A DNA stretch of 19,724 bases from UQRS01 sp964481575 (lineage in GTDB: Bacteria > Bacillota > Clostridia > Oscillospirales > Acutalibacteraceae): contig CAYZTR010000042.1 of assembly GCA_964481575.1 (NCBI GenBank), positions 1 to 19,724 of the forward strand, read 5' to 3'. Every line of letters starts with the position of its first letter. Positions within the stretch are counted from its first letter, which is position 1. Position numbers and translations under genes: made by a program. The notes beneath the pieces were generated by a model. That model made no database searches. It was not told the DNA's origin and worked only from the letters and a program-made list of their open reading frames with translations. Shown one piece after another: positions 11,794 through 19,176 of this stretch.

Positions 11794-13580
11794 TGGCAAA
11801 ACGGAATAAATTTGACCAGGACGAAAGCTATGAGGAGAAGGTTTCTGTCTCCCATTTAAAACGCAGTCTGGTGTATGTGAAAAAGTACAAGTGGCAGATG
11901 GCCCTGTCTCTTGCTCTGTCCCTGCTGGCCTCTTATATCTCCCTGATGGGGCCGCGAATTATCCAGCGTGCCATTGATGAGGCCATGCCCGCAGGAGATA
12001 CCCACCTGTTGTCCACTTTGGCGGTGATGCTGACCGGTACCATTATCATCAGCCTGTTGTTCAATACCATCCGGAATCTGATTATGGTGCGGGTGGGGCA
12101 GAATATCATTTATGACATCCGGTCTGACCTGTTTGCACATTTGCAGGCACTTTCCTTTACCTATTACGATACCCGTCCCGAAGGAAAAATCCTGGTGCGT
12201 GTGGTGCAGTATGTGAACAATGTGTCGGATATGCTGTCCAACGGTATCCTGAACATGATTATTGAAGTGTTTAATATCATTTTTATTACTATTTTCATGT
12301 TCCGTACAGATGTCCGTATGGCCCTGATGATCGCTGCGGGTCTGCCGGTGTTAGTGCTGGTTATTTGTCTGATCAAGCCGGCCCAGCGTAAAGCCTGGCG
12401 TGTGATTAACAATAAAATTTCCAATATGTCTGCCTATATGTGCGAAAATATCGAGGGTGTCAAAATTACCCAGATGTTTGTCCGGCAGGAACATAATGCT
12501 GAGACCTTTCGTGGCTTGAATCAGGTGCTGAATAAGGCCTGGATGAAGGGCATCTATATCTCCAACCTGGTAGGGCTTTCGGTGGATAACATCGCTCAGT
12601 GGGCCACGGCTTTGATGTATATGGCCGGGATTTGGTGGTTTGTCAAGCCGGGGCAGGCGGTACAAGTAGGCGTTATTATTGCAATGGGTACCTATGCCAG
12701 CCGGTTCTGGCAGCCCATTACCTCCATTGCCGCCATTTATAATAATCTGATTAACACCCTGTCGTACCTGGAACGTATCTTCCAGACTATGGATGAGCCG
12801 GTGGAAATCTGCGACGCAGAAAACGCTTATACGTTGCCTCCTATTACCGGTAATGTGGAGTTCCGGGACGTGACCTTCTCTTATGAACCGGGAATTCCCA
12901 TTTTAAAGCATGTCAGTTTTCAGGTGCAGGCGGGTCAGTCGGTGGCCCTGGTGGGCCCCACCGGAGCCGGTAAATCCACCATTGTCAATCTGATTTCCCG
13001 ATTTTACAATGTGGACAGCGGCCAGGTGTTGCTGGACGGGCATAGTGTCAATGATGTGACCGTCCATTCTCTCCGGAGCCAAATGGGCATTATGCTGCAG
13101 GATTCTTTTATTTTCTCCGGTACCATTGCCGATAATATCCGGTATGGGAAGCTGGATGCCACCGATGCGGAAATTGAGGAGGCAGCCCGCCGGGTGCAGG
13201 CGGATGAATTTATCCGTCAGATGGAACATGGCTATTACACGGAGGTTAATGAGCGGGGCGGCCGCCTGTCCCAGGGGCAGAAGCAGTTGATCTCCTTCGC
13301 CCGGACTTTGGTCAGCGACCCGGCCATTCTGGTGCTGGATGAGGCAACTTCTTCCATTGATGCCAAGACGGAAGCCATGCTGCAGCAGGGAATCAATGAG
13401 CTGCTGAAGGGGCGCACCAGCTTTATTATTGCTCATCGGCTTTCTACCATCCGGAACTGTGATCGAATCTTCTTTATTGATGATGGCCGAATCGTTGAGG
13501 CCGGCACGCATGAGGAATTGATGGGCAAGCAGGGCCGGTACTATGAACTGTGTAATTCACAGAAGGATTTCGTGGAATAA
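11793..13580 (+). CDS. ABC exporter half-transporter with catalytic ATP site (heterodimer subunit 2)
   Basis: Partner of the preceding gene, 595 residues. A basic, charged N-terminal tail (1-25) leads into six membrane helices (about 33-320) and an ATPase domain (355-590). Walker A GPTGAGKS (388-395), Walker B ILVLDE with catalytic Glu517, and switch His548 (IAHRLST) are intact. The signature is LSQGQ (492-496) instead of LSGGQ. In the dimer this altered signature faces the other subunit's degenerate Walker B, so one composite site is entirely non-canonical and the other, built from this Walker A/B and the partner's LSGGQ, is canonical. The one-base overlap of stop and start implies equal production. 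A strong terminator follows immediately. Confidence 0.92.
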   Translation: MAKRNKFDQDESYEEKVSVSHLKRSLVYVKKYKWQMALSLALSLLASYISLMGPRIIQRAIDEAMPAGDTHLLSTLAVMLTGTIIISLLFNTIRNLIMVRVGQNIIYDIRSDLFAHLQALSFTYYDTRPEGKILVRVVQYVNNVSDMLSNGILNMIIEVFNIIFITIFMFRTDVRMALMIAAGLPVLVLVICLIKPAQRKAWRVINNKISNMSAYMCENIEGVKITQMFVRQEHNAETFRGLNQVLNKAWMKGIYISNLVGLSVDNIAQWATALMYMAGIWWFVKPGQAVQVGVIIAMGTYASRFWQPITSIAAIYNNLINTLSYLERIFQTMDEPVEICDAENAYTLPPITGNVEFRDVTFSYEPGIPILKHVSFQVQAGQSVALVGPTGAGKSTIVNLISRFYNVDSGQVLLDGHSVNDVTVHSLRSQMGIMLQDSFIFSGTIADNIRYGKLDATDAEIEEAARRVQADEFIRQMEHGYYTEVNERGGRLSQGQKQLISFARTLVSDPAILVLDEATSSIDAKTEAMLQQGINELLKGRTSFIIAHRLSTIRNCDRIFFIDDGRIVEAGTHEELMGKQGRYYELCNSQKDFVE

Positions 13581-13620
13581 AAAAATGCCGCTGCAGGACA
13601 GATTCTGCAGCGGCATTTTT
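13581..13620. terminator. Strong, nearly symmetrical intrinsic terminator
   Basis: TGCCGCTGCAG (13586-13596) pairs perfectly with CTGCAGCGGCA (13605-13615) across an 8-nt loop. Five A precede and five T follow. It ends the exporter operon, and the flanking A and T runs would let it work in both directions. Confidence 0.92.
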
Positions 13621-13630
13621 CATGGAGCGC

Positions 13631-13659
13631 TTGCATTCATCAGGGCGGTTTGTTATAAT
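13631..13659 (+). promoter_or_regulatory. Promoter of the dockerin GH43 gene
   Basis: TTGCAT (13631-13636), 17 bp, a perfect TATAAT (13654-13659) with TGT in front (extended -10). Start expected near 13666, giving a leader of about 150 nt. Confidence 0.8.
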
Positions 13660-13734
13660 GAAGCTGCAATCAGGATGTCGCAGGAAAGGGTACCGGACCG
13701 TTGGCCGATTAGAAGGGATGTGCATTTTCTGCAT

Positions 13735-13762
13735 AAACTCGTTTTCGAAGGGAAACGAGTTT
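13735..13762 (+). promoter_or_regulatory. Long hairpin in the GH43 leader
   Basis: AAACTCGTTT (13735-13744) pairs perfectly with AAACGAGTTT (13753-13762); two more pairs close on a GAAG loop. Only four T occur at its end, so it would be a weak terminator at most. The leader around it does not match a riboswitch I know, including the c-di-GMP classes. It may be an attenuator or an mRNA stability element. Confidence 0.45.
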
Positions 13763-13813
13763 TCACAGAAAGGCGTGGGCCGGGTCGATTACAAATAAGA
13801 GGATGTGTTGTAT

Positions 13814-16117
13814 ATGAGGAATGTACGGAAGGTTTGTTCTTTGTTATTAAGTATGGCGTTGATGGTGGCCACATTGGGCTGTGTCAGCGCAGTGGGAGGC
13901 AGTGTTCAGCCGGTGCAGAGGCTGGAAGCTGAAACCAGCGGCACTGTGACCGGGCAGGCCAAGGTGGTGTCAGATTACAATTCTGCTTCCGGCCGGGGAA
14001 TTGTAGGGTATATTGATGACCCGGATTCTACGGTGACGTTTCGCCTGTTGGCGCCGGTTGACGGCAACTATCGGATCCAGCTTTGCACCTCCAGCGGGAC
14101 GGACTGCACCGCCGCTTCTTTTTCTTATTATGTCAACGGGGACAGTGCCAATGCCCAAACGGTTGCCTTTTTGCCTTATGGTTGGGACACCTGGACGCTG
14201 TACAATGTGACGGTTTCCCTCACCCAGGGGGAGAATACTTTCACCGTCGCCCATACCGGCCAGCCGCTTTCCTATTCTCAGCTGGACTATATCAATTTTT
14301 ATGGATGCCCTCTGCCAGATATGCAATTGGCTTTGGGCGGCCAACCGCTGGAGAACTTTTCTTTGACTCAAACCGAATACGATATCCAGGTCACCGGTAC
14401 CGATCTGCCTAAAGTCGGCTATGTAACCACCGGGGATCTGTCAGCCTATGATGTGCAGATCCAGCAGCCCACGAAGGTCAATACTGATGGCAGCGTTACC
14501 TTTATCCTGCAAAGCCATCCGGAACTGTCGGTTTCTTATGTGATGCATTATTATGACAGCACCGCCTTCCGCAGTCAGGTGGTGAATACCGGGGCGGATC
14601 CCTTTGTCACCTACCGGAATGGATTCTATTATTATATGAATACCGATGGCGGCGCTTTTTATGTCTGTAAATCAGATAGCCTGGCAACTTTGAACAGTGA
14701 TCCGGTTCTGGTTTATACCCCCGGGGAGGGAGAACCCGGTGACGGCATCTGGGCGCCGGAGTTGCATTATATTCAGGGCGAGTGGTATATTTACTATACC
14801 GCCTATTTTGCGGGGCAAGCCAATGAGCAGCACCGTACCTATGTATTGAAAGGTACCTCTCAGGATCCGCAGGATCCCTTTACCTTCCAGGGGAAGCTGT
14901 CTGACGGGACAGATAAGTGGTCGATTGATACCACTGTTCTGCAGCTGAACGGGGAGTTGTATGCCATCTGGTCAGGCTGGGCCGGAGATACCGATGGGCG
15001 GCAGGATCTGTATATCGCCCATATGGATTCCCCCACCCATATCGACTCCCAGCGGGTGCTTCTCAGTACCCCCACCCTGGAGTATGAAACCAAATCCACT
15101 TCTCCTTATGTCAATGAAGGTCCCGAGATCCTCTATGGACCCAATGATAGTGTTACTTTGGTCTTTTCAGTCAATCATTATCTGAGTCAGTATTATGCGC
15201 TGGCCACCCTGACCCTGGCATCTGGCGCGGATCCTTTGGATCCTGCCTGTTGGATCAAGTCGGAAGCACCAGTGTTCCAGGGCCTGGGCGAGCAGGGGAT
15301 CACTTCGGTGGGACATTGCTCTTTTGCCCCTAGCCCCGATGGTACCGAAACTTATATGATCTACCATGGCCGGGAAGGGATGACTGCTTCCAGTCCCCGG
15401 GAGGTCTTTGTGCAGAAGATTTCTTTGCAGAAGGACGGTACGCTGGAATTCGGCAGCCCGGTGGGGGCCGATACCCTGGTAAAGCTCCCCAGCGGCACCA
15501 ACAGTATTCCCATGGTTACCTATGAGGCAGAAAATGCCAGCGTGACCGGTGGGGCGCAGGCGCAATATGCGGATTTCCCTTATTATTCCGGCGGCGGTGT
15601 TGTGAAATTCCTGGAGGAAGGTGTCTCCGGGGAGGATGCTGCCATAACTTTTACAGTATGGGCGCCCTCCGATGGAACCTATCAGTTGGCGATTTCGGCC
15701 AGCGCCGATCAGCCGGGTACAGGCTTGTCCCTGACGGTGAATCACTCTGCTTCTGATTTGCTGCCGGTGGTGAACCGCAATGCCGGCGGTGTGGATACCT
15801 TCTTTTGGTATACGAGAACCGTACCGCTCCAGGCCGGAGAGAATACCATTCGGCTGGAAAAGAGCAGTCAGTATGCCTGTGCTGCACAGGTGGATTGCGT
15901 CCGCGTCGCTTCCATGTCCATGGAGGAATTTGCCGAGCAGGCGATCCTGGGAGATATGAACCAGGACGGAAGTTTGTCGGTGGCCGATGTGGTGCTGTTG
16001 CGGAAGGCGATTCTGAGTGCCAGCGATGCGGCAGTAGGGGATATGAATCAGGACGGCATCCTCTCTGTTGGGGATGTGGTGCTGCTGCGAAAAACCATTT
16101 TAAATGCGGTGAATTAA
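13814..16117 (+). CDS. Secreted GH43-family glycoside hydrolase with two CBM35/CBM6-like modules and a type I dockerin
   Basis: A 767-residue extracellular plant-polysaccharide enzyme. Order: signal peptide (about 1-27); carbohydrate-binding module opening RLEAETSGTVTG (about 35-165); an Ig-like linker domain (170-245); GH43 five-bladed propeller (about 255-560); second binding module opening TYEAENASVTGG (570-700); dockerin (713-763). Likely GH43 catalytic residues are Asp262 (ADPFV), Asp372 (WSIDTT) and the acid Glu435 (VNEGPEI); IWAPELHY is also typical. GH43 members act on arabinan, arabinoxylan or xylan; specificity cannot be read. The dockerin has two near-identical 22-residue repeats, GDMNQDGSLSVADVVLLRK and GDMNQDGILSVGDVVLLRK, each with the Ca-binding D-x-N-x-D pattern, so it should dock on a cohesin. 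ATG 13814 follows AAGAGGA at about ten bases; the GTG at 13805 is too close. It has its own promoter. Confidence 0.93.
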   Translation: MRNVRKVCSLLLSMALMVATLGCVSAVGGSVQPVQRLEAETSGTVTGQAKVVSDYNSASGRGIVGYIDDPDSTVTFRLLAPVDGNYRIQLCTSSGTDCTAASFSYYVNGDSANAQTVAFLPYGWDTWTLYNVTVSLTQGENTFTVAHTGQPLSYSQLDYINFYGCPLPDMQLALGGQPLENFSLTQTEYDIQVTGTDLPKVGYVTTGDLSAYDVQIQQPTKVNTDGSVTFILQSHPELSVSYVMHYYDSTAFRSQVVNTGADPFVTYRNGFYYYMNTDGGAFYVCKSDSLATLNSDPVLVYTPGEGEPGDGIWAPELHYIQGEWYIYYTAYFAGQANEQHRTYVLKGTSQDPQDPFTFQGKLSDGTDKWSIDTTVLQLNGELYAIWSGWAGDTDGRQDLYIAHMDSPTHIDSQRVLLSTPTLEYETKSTSPYVNEGPEILYGPNDSVTLVFSVNHYLSQYYALATLTLASGADPLDPACWIKSEAPVFQGLGEQGITSVGHCSFAPSPDGTETYMIYHGREGMTASSPREVFVQKISLQKDGTLEFGSPVGADTLVKLPSGTNSIPMVTYEAENASVTGGAQAQYADFPYYSGGGVVKFLEEGVSGEDAAITFTVWAPSDGTYQLAISASADQPGTGLSLTVNHSASDLLPVVNRNAGGVDTFFWYTRTVPLQAGENTIRLEKSSQYACAAQVDCVRVASMSMEEFAEQAILGDMNQDGSLSVADVVLLRKAILSASDAAVGDMNQDGILSVGDVVLLRKTILNAVN

Positions 16118-16128
16118 CAGAAGAAACG

Positions 16129-16175
16129 AACCCCCGCCGGCAACGCTGTCAGCAGCGTAGCTTGGCGGGGGTTTT
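16129..16175. terminator. Shared terminator between convergent genes, with nested hairpin
   Basis: CCCCCGCC (16131-16138) pairs with GGCGGGGG (16164-16171), followed by TTTTT on the plus strand. Inside the loop a second perfect stem, ACGCTG-TCAG-CAGCGT (16143-16158), makes a two-tier hairpin. On the minus strand the T-run is broken, so it is stronger for the GH43 gene than for the transpeptidase. Confidence 0.85.
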
Positions 16176-16185
16176 TGCAGATTGG

Positions 16186-17370
16186 TTACCAGGGATTGTT
16201 CGGGTCAGGATCGGTGGGATCCCAGCCGCGGTTGGGGCTGGTAAGATCCAGATAAATTCCCTCCGGCTTTCCCAACGGCCCCGGATTTTCGGCGTCATCG
16301 TAGATTTCCACCGTTGTGCCTTTGGGGCAATTATCATAGATCCATTTGGCGTCGATACAGGCCAGACGGATGCAGCCCAGGGACGCAGCTTGTCCCAGTT
16401 TGTTGTATTCCTCATATTCCAGATCACTTTTGTTTTGAGAATAGTAGGGAACTGAGTGAAAAAGGATGTGCCCGGTGATACGGGTGGCATATTGGCCGTA
16501 AACATTTCCCTGTAGTGCCCGCCAGGTGTATTTGTCGCTGGTAGTAAAGACGCCCAGGGGCGTGGCGTCGCCTGTGGAGCAGACCATAGCCTTGACTGGC
16601 GTATCATAATCGCCGTTTTCGTCCGCCTGATACACTGTGACACAGTTCGCGGCCCGGTTGATGCGGATGAGATAGGGCATGGAGGCTGCTTTGCTGGTGG
16701 CTAGAGCGGAGGAAACGGTTGCCTGAGAGTTGGAGGTTGCGCCGGTGGCTTTGGAAGTCGTGCTGGTTACCGTGGAGATTACTGGTTTTTCCTGAACGGT
16801 CAGTTCTGCTGTAACGGTGGCAGTGTTGCCGGTTTGATCCTGGGCCGAAAGGGTGACAGTGTATTGGCCCGGTGTTGTGTATGTTGTTTCATCGGTTAGC
16901 GTCACGCTGCAGTCGCTGCCGTCAACCAGGTCGTTTACTGATTCCACGAAGTCTGCCGCCGTGTAGGATTCCCCCTCCCGGATGGTGACCGCCCGGGTGA
17001 CCATAACCGGCGGCTGGGTGTCCTGCACAATCAGAAGACTGCTGTATGTTTCCGGTTCGTCCTCTGTCCATAGGGTGACAGGGTAGCGTCCCGGCGGACA
17101 AGGATCTGTCAGTTCCTCCGGCGTGTTATAGGTCACTTGCAATGTTTTGCCGGCCCAGCCTTTCCATTCCAACACATATTGCTCCGCTGCCGGTATCAGA
17201 TCCACGCCGGCTTCTATGGTTAGCTGGGTCTGAAAAATCGGTGTCTGTGCGGCCCTGTGCCGTTGGATGCTTTCCCGGATTCCGATTCCCAACCCAGCTG
17301 CCAGCAGGATACAGAATAGAAGAATTGCACATAGTGGCCGAATTCGCTTTTGCTTTTGTGTTTTATTCAT
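16186..17370 (-). CDS. Membrane-anchored L,D-transpeptidase (YkuD domain) with Ig-like domains
   Basis: Forms 3-3 cross-links in peptidoglycan or attaches proteins to it, outside the membrane. The 394 residues are ordered as a short basic cytoplasmic N-terminus, one membrane segment (about 11-32), beta-rich Ig-like regions (about 45-115 and 117-193, the second containing SAQDQTGNTATVTAELTV), a Ser/Thr-rich linker (198-229), and the YkuD catalytic domain (232-357). Catalytic Cys333 lies in AASLGCIRLACIDAKWI; His305 in ILFHSVPY is the likely family His. The common SHGCIR reads SLGCIR here. An acidic, Pro-rich tail (PTDPDPNNPW) ends the protein. The start is preceded by GAGGAG at a rather long 14 bases. 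Convergent with the GH43 gene; no operon partner. Confidence 0.92.
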   Translation of the reverse strand: MNKTQKQKRIRPLCAILLFCILLAAGLGIGIRESIQRHRAAQTPIFQTQLTIEAGVDLIPAAEQYVLEWKGWAGKTLQVTYNTPEELTDPCPPGRYPVTLWTEDEPETYSSLLIVQDTQPPVMVTRAVTIREGESYTAADFVESVNDLVDGSDCSVTLTDETTYTTPGQYTVTLSAQDQTGNTATVTAELTVQEKPVISTVTSTTSKATGATSNSQATVSSALATSKAASMPYLIRINRAANCVTVYQADENGDYDTPVKAMVCSTGDATPLGVFTTSDKYTWRALQGNVYGQYATRITGHILFHSVPYYSQNKSDLEYEEYNKLGQAASLGCIRLACIDAKWIYDNCPKGTTVEIYDDAENPGPLGKPEGIYLDLTSPNRGWDPTDPDPNNPW

Positions 17371-17411
17371 GCTATTTTCTCGTTCTCCTCGTTTTGTGCT
17401 TTGTCGATTTT

Positions 17412-17440
17412 ATTATGTCACATGTTTGGGAAAAAAGCAA
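17412..17440 (-). promoter_or_regulatory. Promoter of the L,D-transpeptidase gene
   Basis: On the minus strand TTGCTT (17435-17440), 17 bp, CATAAT (17412-17417) with TGA in front of the -10. Start expected near 17405, about 35 nt before the ATG. Confidence 0.6.
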
Positions 17441-17509
17441 GTACGGCCGTAAAAACTTGCAGGTTTTTCCCGGATTTACATGGTCGCCGCTGCTTTGGAA
17501 AAGATATAC

Positions 17510-17538
17510 TTGAAATACTAAGTCTGATGTGGTAAAAT
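17510..17538 (+). promoter_or_regulatory. Promoter of the sugar transferase gene
   Basis: TTGAAA (17510-17515), 17 bp, TAAAAT (17533-17538) with TGG in front (extended -10). Start near 17545, which rules against the ATG at 17552 as the usual initiation codon. Confidence 0.7.
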
Positions 17539-17596
17539 AAGGCGTAAATATATGTCCCCCCCTTGGACGATTTTAATAAAATGGAAGTTTAGAAGT

Positions 17597-18982
17597 ATGA
17601 ATATATTTGTGAAATTCCGGAAGACGGTTTTAATGCTGATGAAAGGGCTCATGACTCTTTCTGTGATTTTGCTGTTCACCAATACCTGGTTTAATTTCTA
17701 TGAGGAAGCGATTTTCGAGCGCAAGGGTAATTACGTGGTGATGCTCTCGTATATCGCGATTTTTCTGGCGGTTTCTATCCTGTACGGGGCTTTTAAGATC
17801 GGCTTCAAGCGATTGCATGAAGTGATTTATTCGTTCTCCCTGTCGGTGGTTTTTACAAATTTCATCATGTATCTGGAACTGTGCCTTATCGCCCGGGAAA
17901 TGCTGAATCCGGTGGCCTTGCTTGGGACGACCGTGGCCCAGTTTGTGCTGATTTTCCTGGGCGCTACCTCTATGAATACCGTTTATTTCAAATTGTATAG
18001 CGCCCGGCATATTCTGGCTATTTTCGGCCCCAATCAGGCGGACCGGGATATTATCCGCAAAATGCGAACCATCCGGGAAAAATATGATATTTCCAAGGGT
18101 ATGGCCATCGATGCCCACTCTATTGAGGAGATCAAGGCAGAGATTGATAAATTTGAAGCGGTGCTGATCTGCGATTTCGATAAGGAACTGAAGAATGAGA
18201 TCCTGTGGTATACTTATTCTACCCGCAAGCGCATTTATTTGCTGCCTAGCGTCAATGATATTGTCATCAATAATTCCTATCAGACCCAGATCTTTGATAC
18301 ACCCGTGTTAATTTGCCGCAACGGCGGCCTGTCTCAGGAGCAGGCCATTCTGAAGCGGGCCATGGATCTGACAGCCGGAATTCTCGGCACTATTATTGCG
18401 TCCCCTTTTATGGCCATCATTGCCCTGGCTATTAAGCTGTGTGACGGCGGTCCGGTTCTCTTTAAGCAAAACCGTGTGACCCAGAACGGCCGAATTTTTA
18501 ATGTGTATAAGTTCCGTTCCATGATTGTGGACGCAGATAAAGACGGTGCGCAAAAGGCAGTGGATCATGATAAGCGCATTACCCCGGTGGGGCGGATAAT
18601 CCGGCCGTTGCGGCTGGACGAGTTGCCCCAGCTGTTTAATATCTTAAAAGGGGATATGTCCCTGGTGGGGCCCCGCCCGGAACGAACCGAGAATGTCATC
18701 GAATACACCCGGGATTATCCTGCCTTTGAACTGCGTCAGCGGGTGAAGGGCGGCTTGACTGGTTATGCCCAGGTCTATGGTAAATATAATACTACCGCCA
18801 TTGACAAGCTGAATATGGATTTGATTTATATTGAGAATTATTCCATTTTGCTGGATATCAAGCTGATTATCATGACAATTAAGATCATGTTTATGAAGGA
18901 GTCCACTGAGGGGTTTGATGAATCGGCCAATGCCAATATACAGAAAAGCTCCAAAAAACTTAATGAATCGGAAGAATCCTAA
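17597..18982 (+). CDS. Polyprenyl-phosphate sugar-1-phosphate transferase (exopolysaccharide initiating enzyme)
   Basis: Transfers a sugar-1-phosphate from a nucleotide sugar to undecaprenyl phosphate, starting a cell-surface glycan. The 461-residue protein has four N-terminal membrane segments (about 15-32, 46-68, 75-97, 104-125), a cytosolic Rossmann-like region (about 130-240), and the bacterial sugar transferase domain (250-440). That domain holds the re-entrant helix after KRAMDLTAG, VYKFRSM, the catalytic Asp-Glu pair (341-342, RLDELPQL), SLVGPRPE and GLTGYAQVYG. The architecture matches WbaP/CpsE-type long-form enzymes, not the short PglC form. The ATG at 17597 is chosen because the promoter leaves no leader for an upstream in-frame ATG at 17552; GGAAG gives a modest ribosome site. 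No glycosyltransferase or polymerase gene is adjacent. The sugar is unknown. Confidence 0.9.
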   Translation: MNIFVKFRKTVLMLMKGLMTLSVILLFTNTWFNFYEEAIFERKGNYVVMLSYIAIFLAVSILYGAFKIGFKRLHEVIYSFSLSVVFTNFIMYLELCLIAREMLNPVALLGTTVAQFVLIFLGATSMNTVYFKLYSARHILAIFGPNQADRDIIRKMRTIREKYDISKGMAIDAHSIEEIKAEIDKFEAVLICDFDKELKNEILWYTYSTRKRIYLLPSVNDIVINNSYQTQIFDTPVLICRNGGLSQEQAILKRAMDLTAGILGTIIASPFMAIIALAIKLCDGGPVLFKQNRVTQNGRIFNVYKFRSMIVDADKDGAQKAVDHDKRITPVGRIIRPLRLDELPQLFNILKGDMSLVGPRPERTENVIEYTRDYPAFELRQRVKGGLTGYAQVYGKYNTTAIDKLNMDLIYIENYSILLDIKLIIMTIKIMFMKESTEGFDESANANIQKSSKKLNESEES

Positions 18983-19084
18983 GTGGGGCTGGCGCAAAGT
19001 TATAGAAATGGTTGATGCGCCGCTGGAAAATTTTGTGCCATCTGCCAAAAACGAAAATTGTTAGTTAAAAATTTGGCAAAATCC

Positions 19085-19113
19085 TTGAAATATGGAATCT
19101 TTCGGGTTAAAAT
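19085..19113 (+). promoter_or_regulatory. Promoter of the glyceraldehyde-3-phosphate dehydrogenase gene
   Basis: TTGAAA (19085-19090), 17 bp, TAAAAT (19108-19113). Start near 19120. No T-rich terminator separates this from the sugar transferase; the stems GGCGCA/TGCGCC (18991-19021) and TGCCAAA/TTTGGCA (19043-19078) lack T-runs, so some read-through is possible. Confidence 0.7.
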
Positions 19114-19176
19114 AGAGTCAAATAAAGGACAAGGGGCGGGTTGCCCTGCGTGCTTAAAATTTAGGAGGTTATTCCA

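Noticed and set aside
13666..13813. c-di-GMP riboswitch before the dockerin enzyme
   Set aside because: The conserved cores of class I and class II c-di-GMP aptamers are not present. Only a simple hairpin is supported.
17552..17596. Upstream ATG of the sugar transferase as start
   Set aside because: The promoter at 17510-17538 would leave fewer than ten leader bases and there is no ribosome site. The next in-frame ATG at 17597 starts the recognisable N-terminus.
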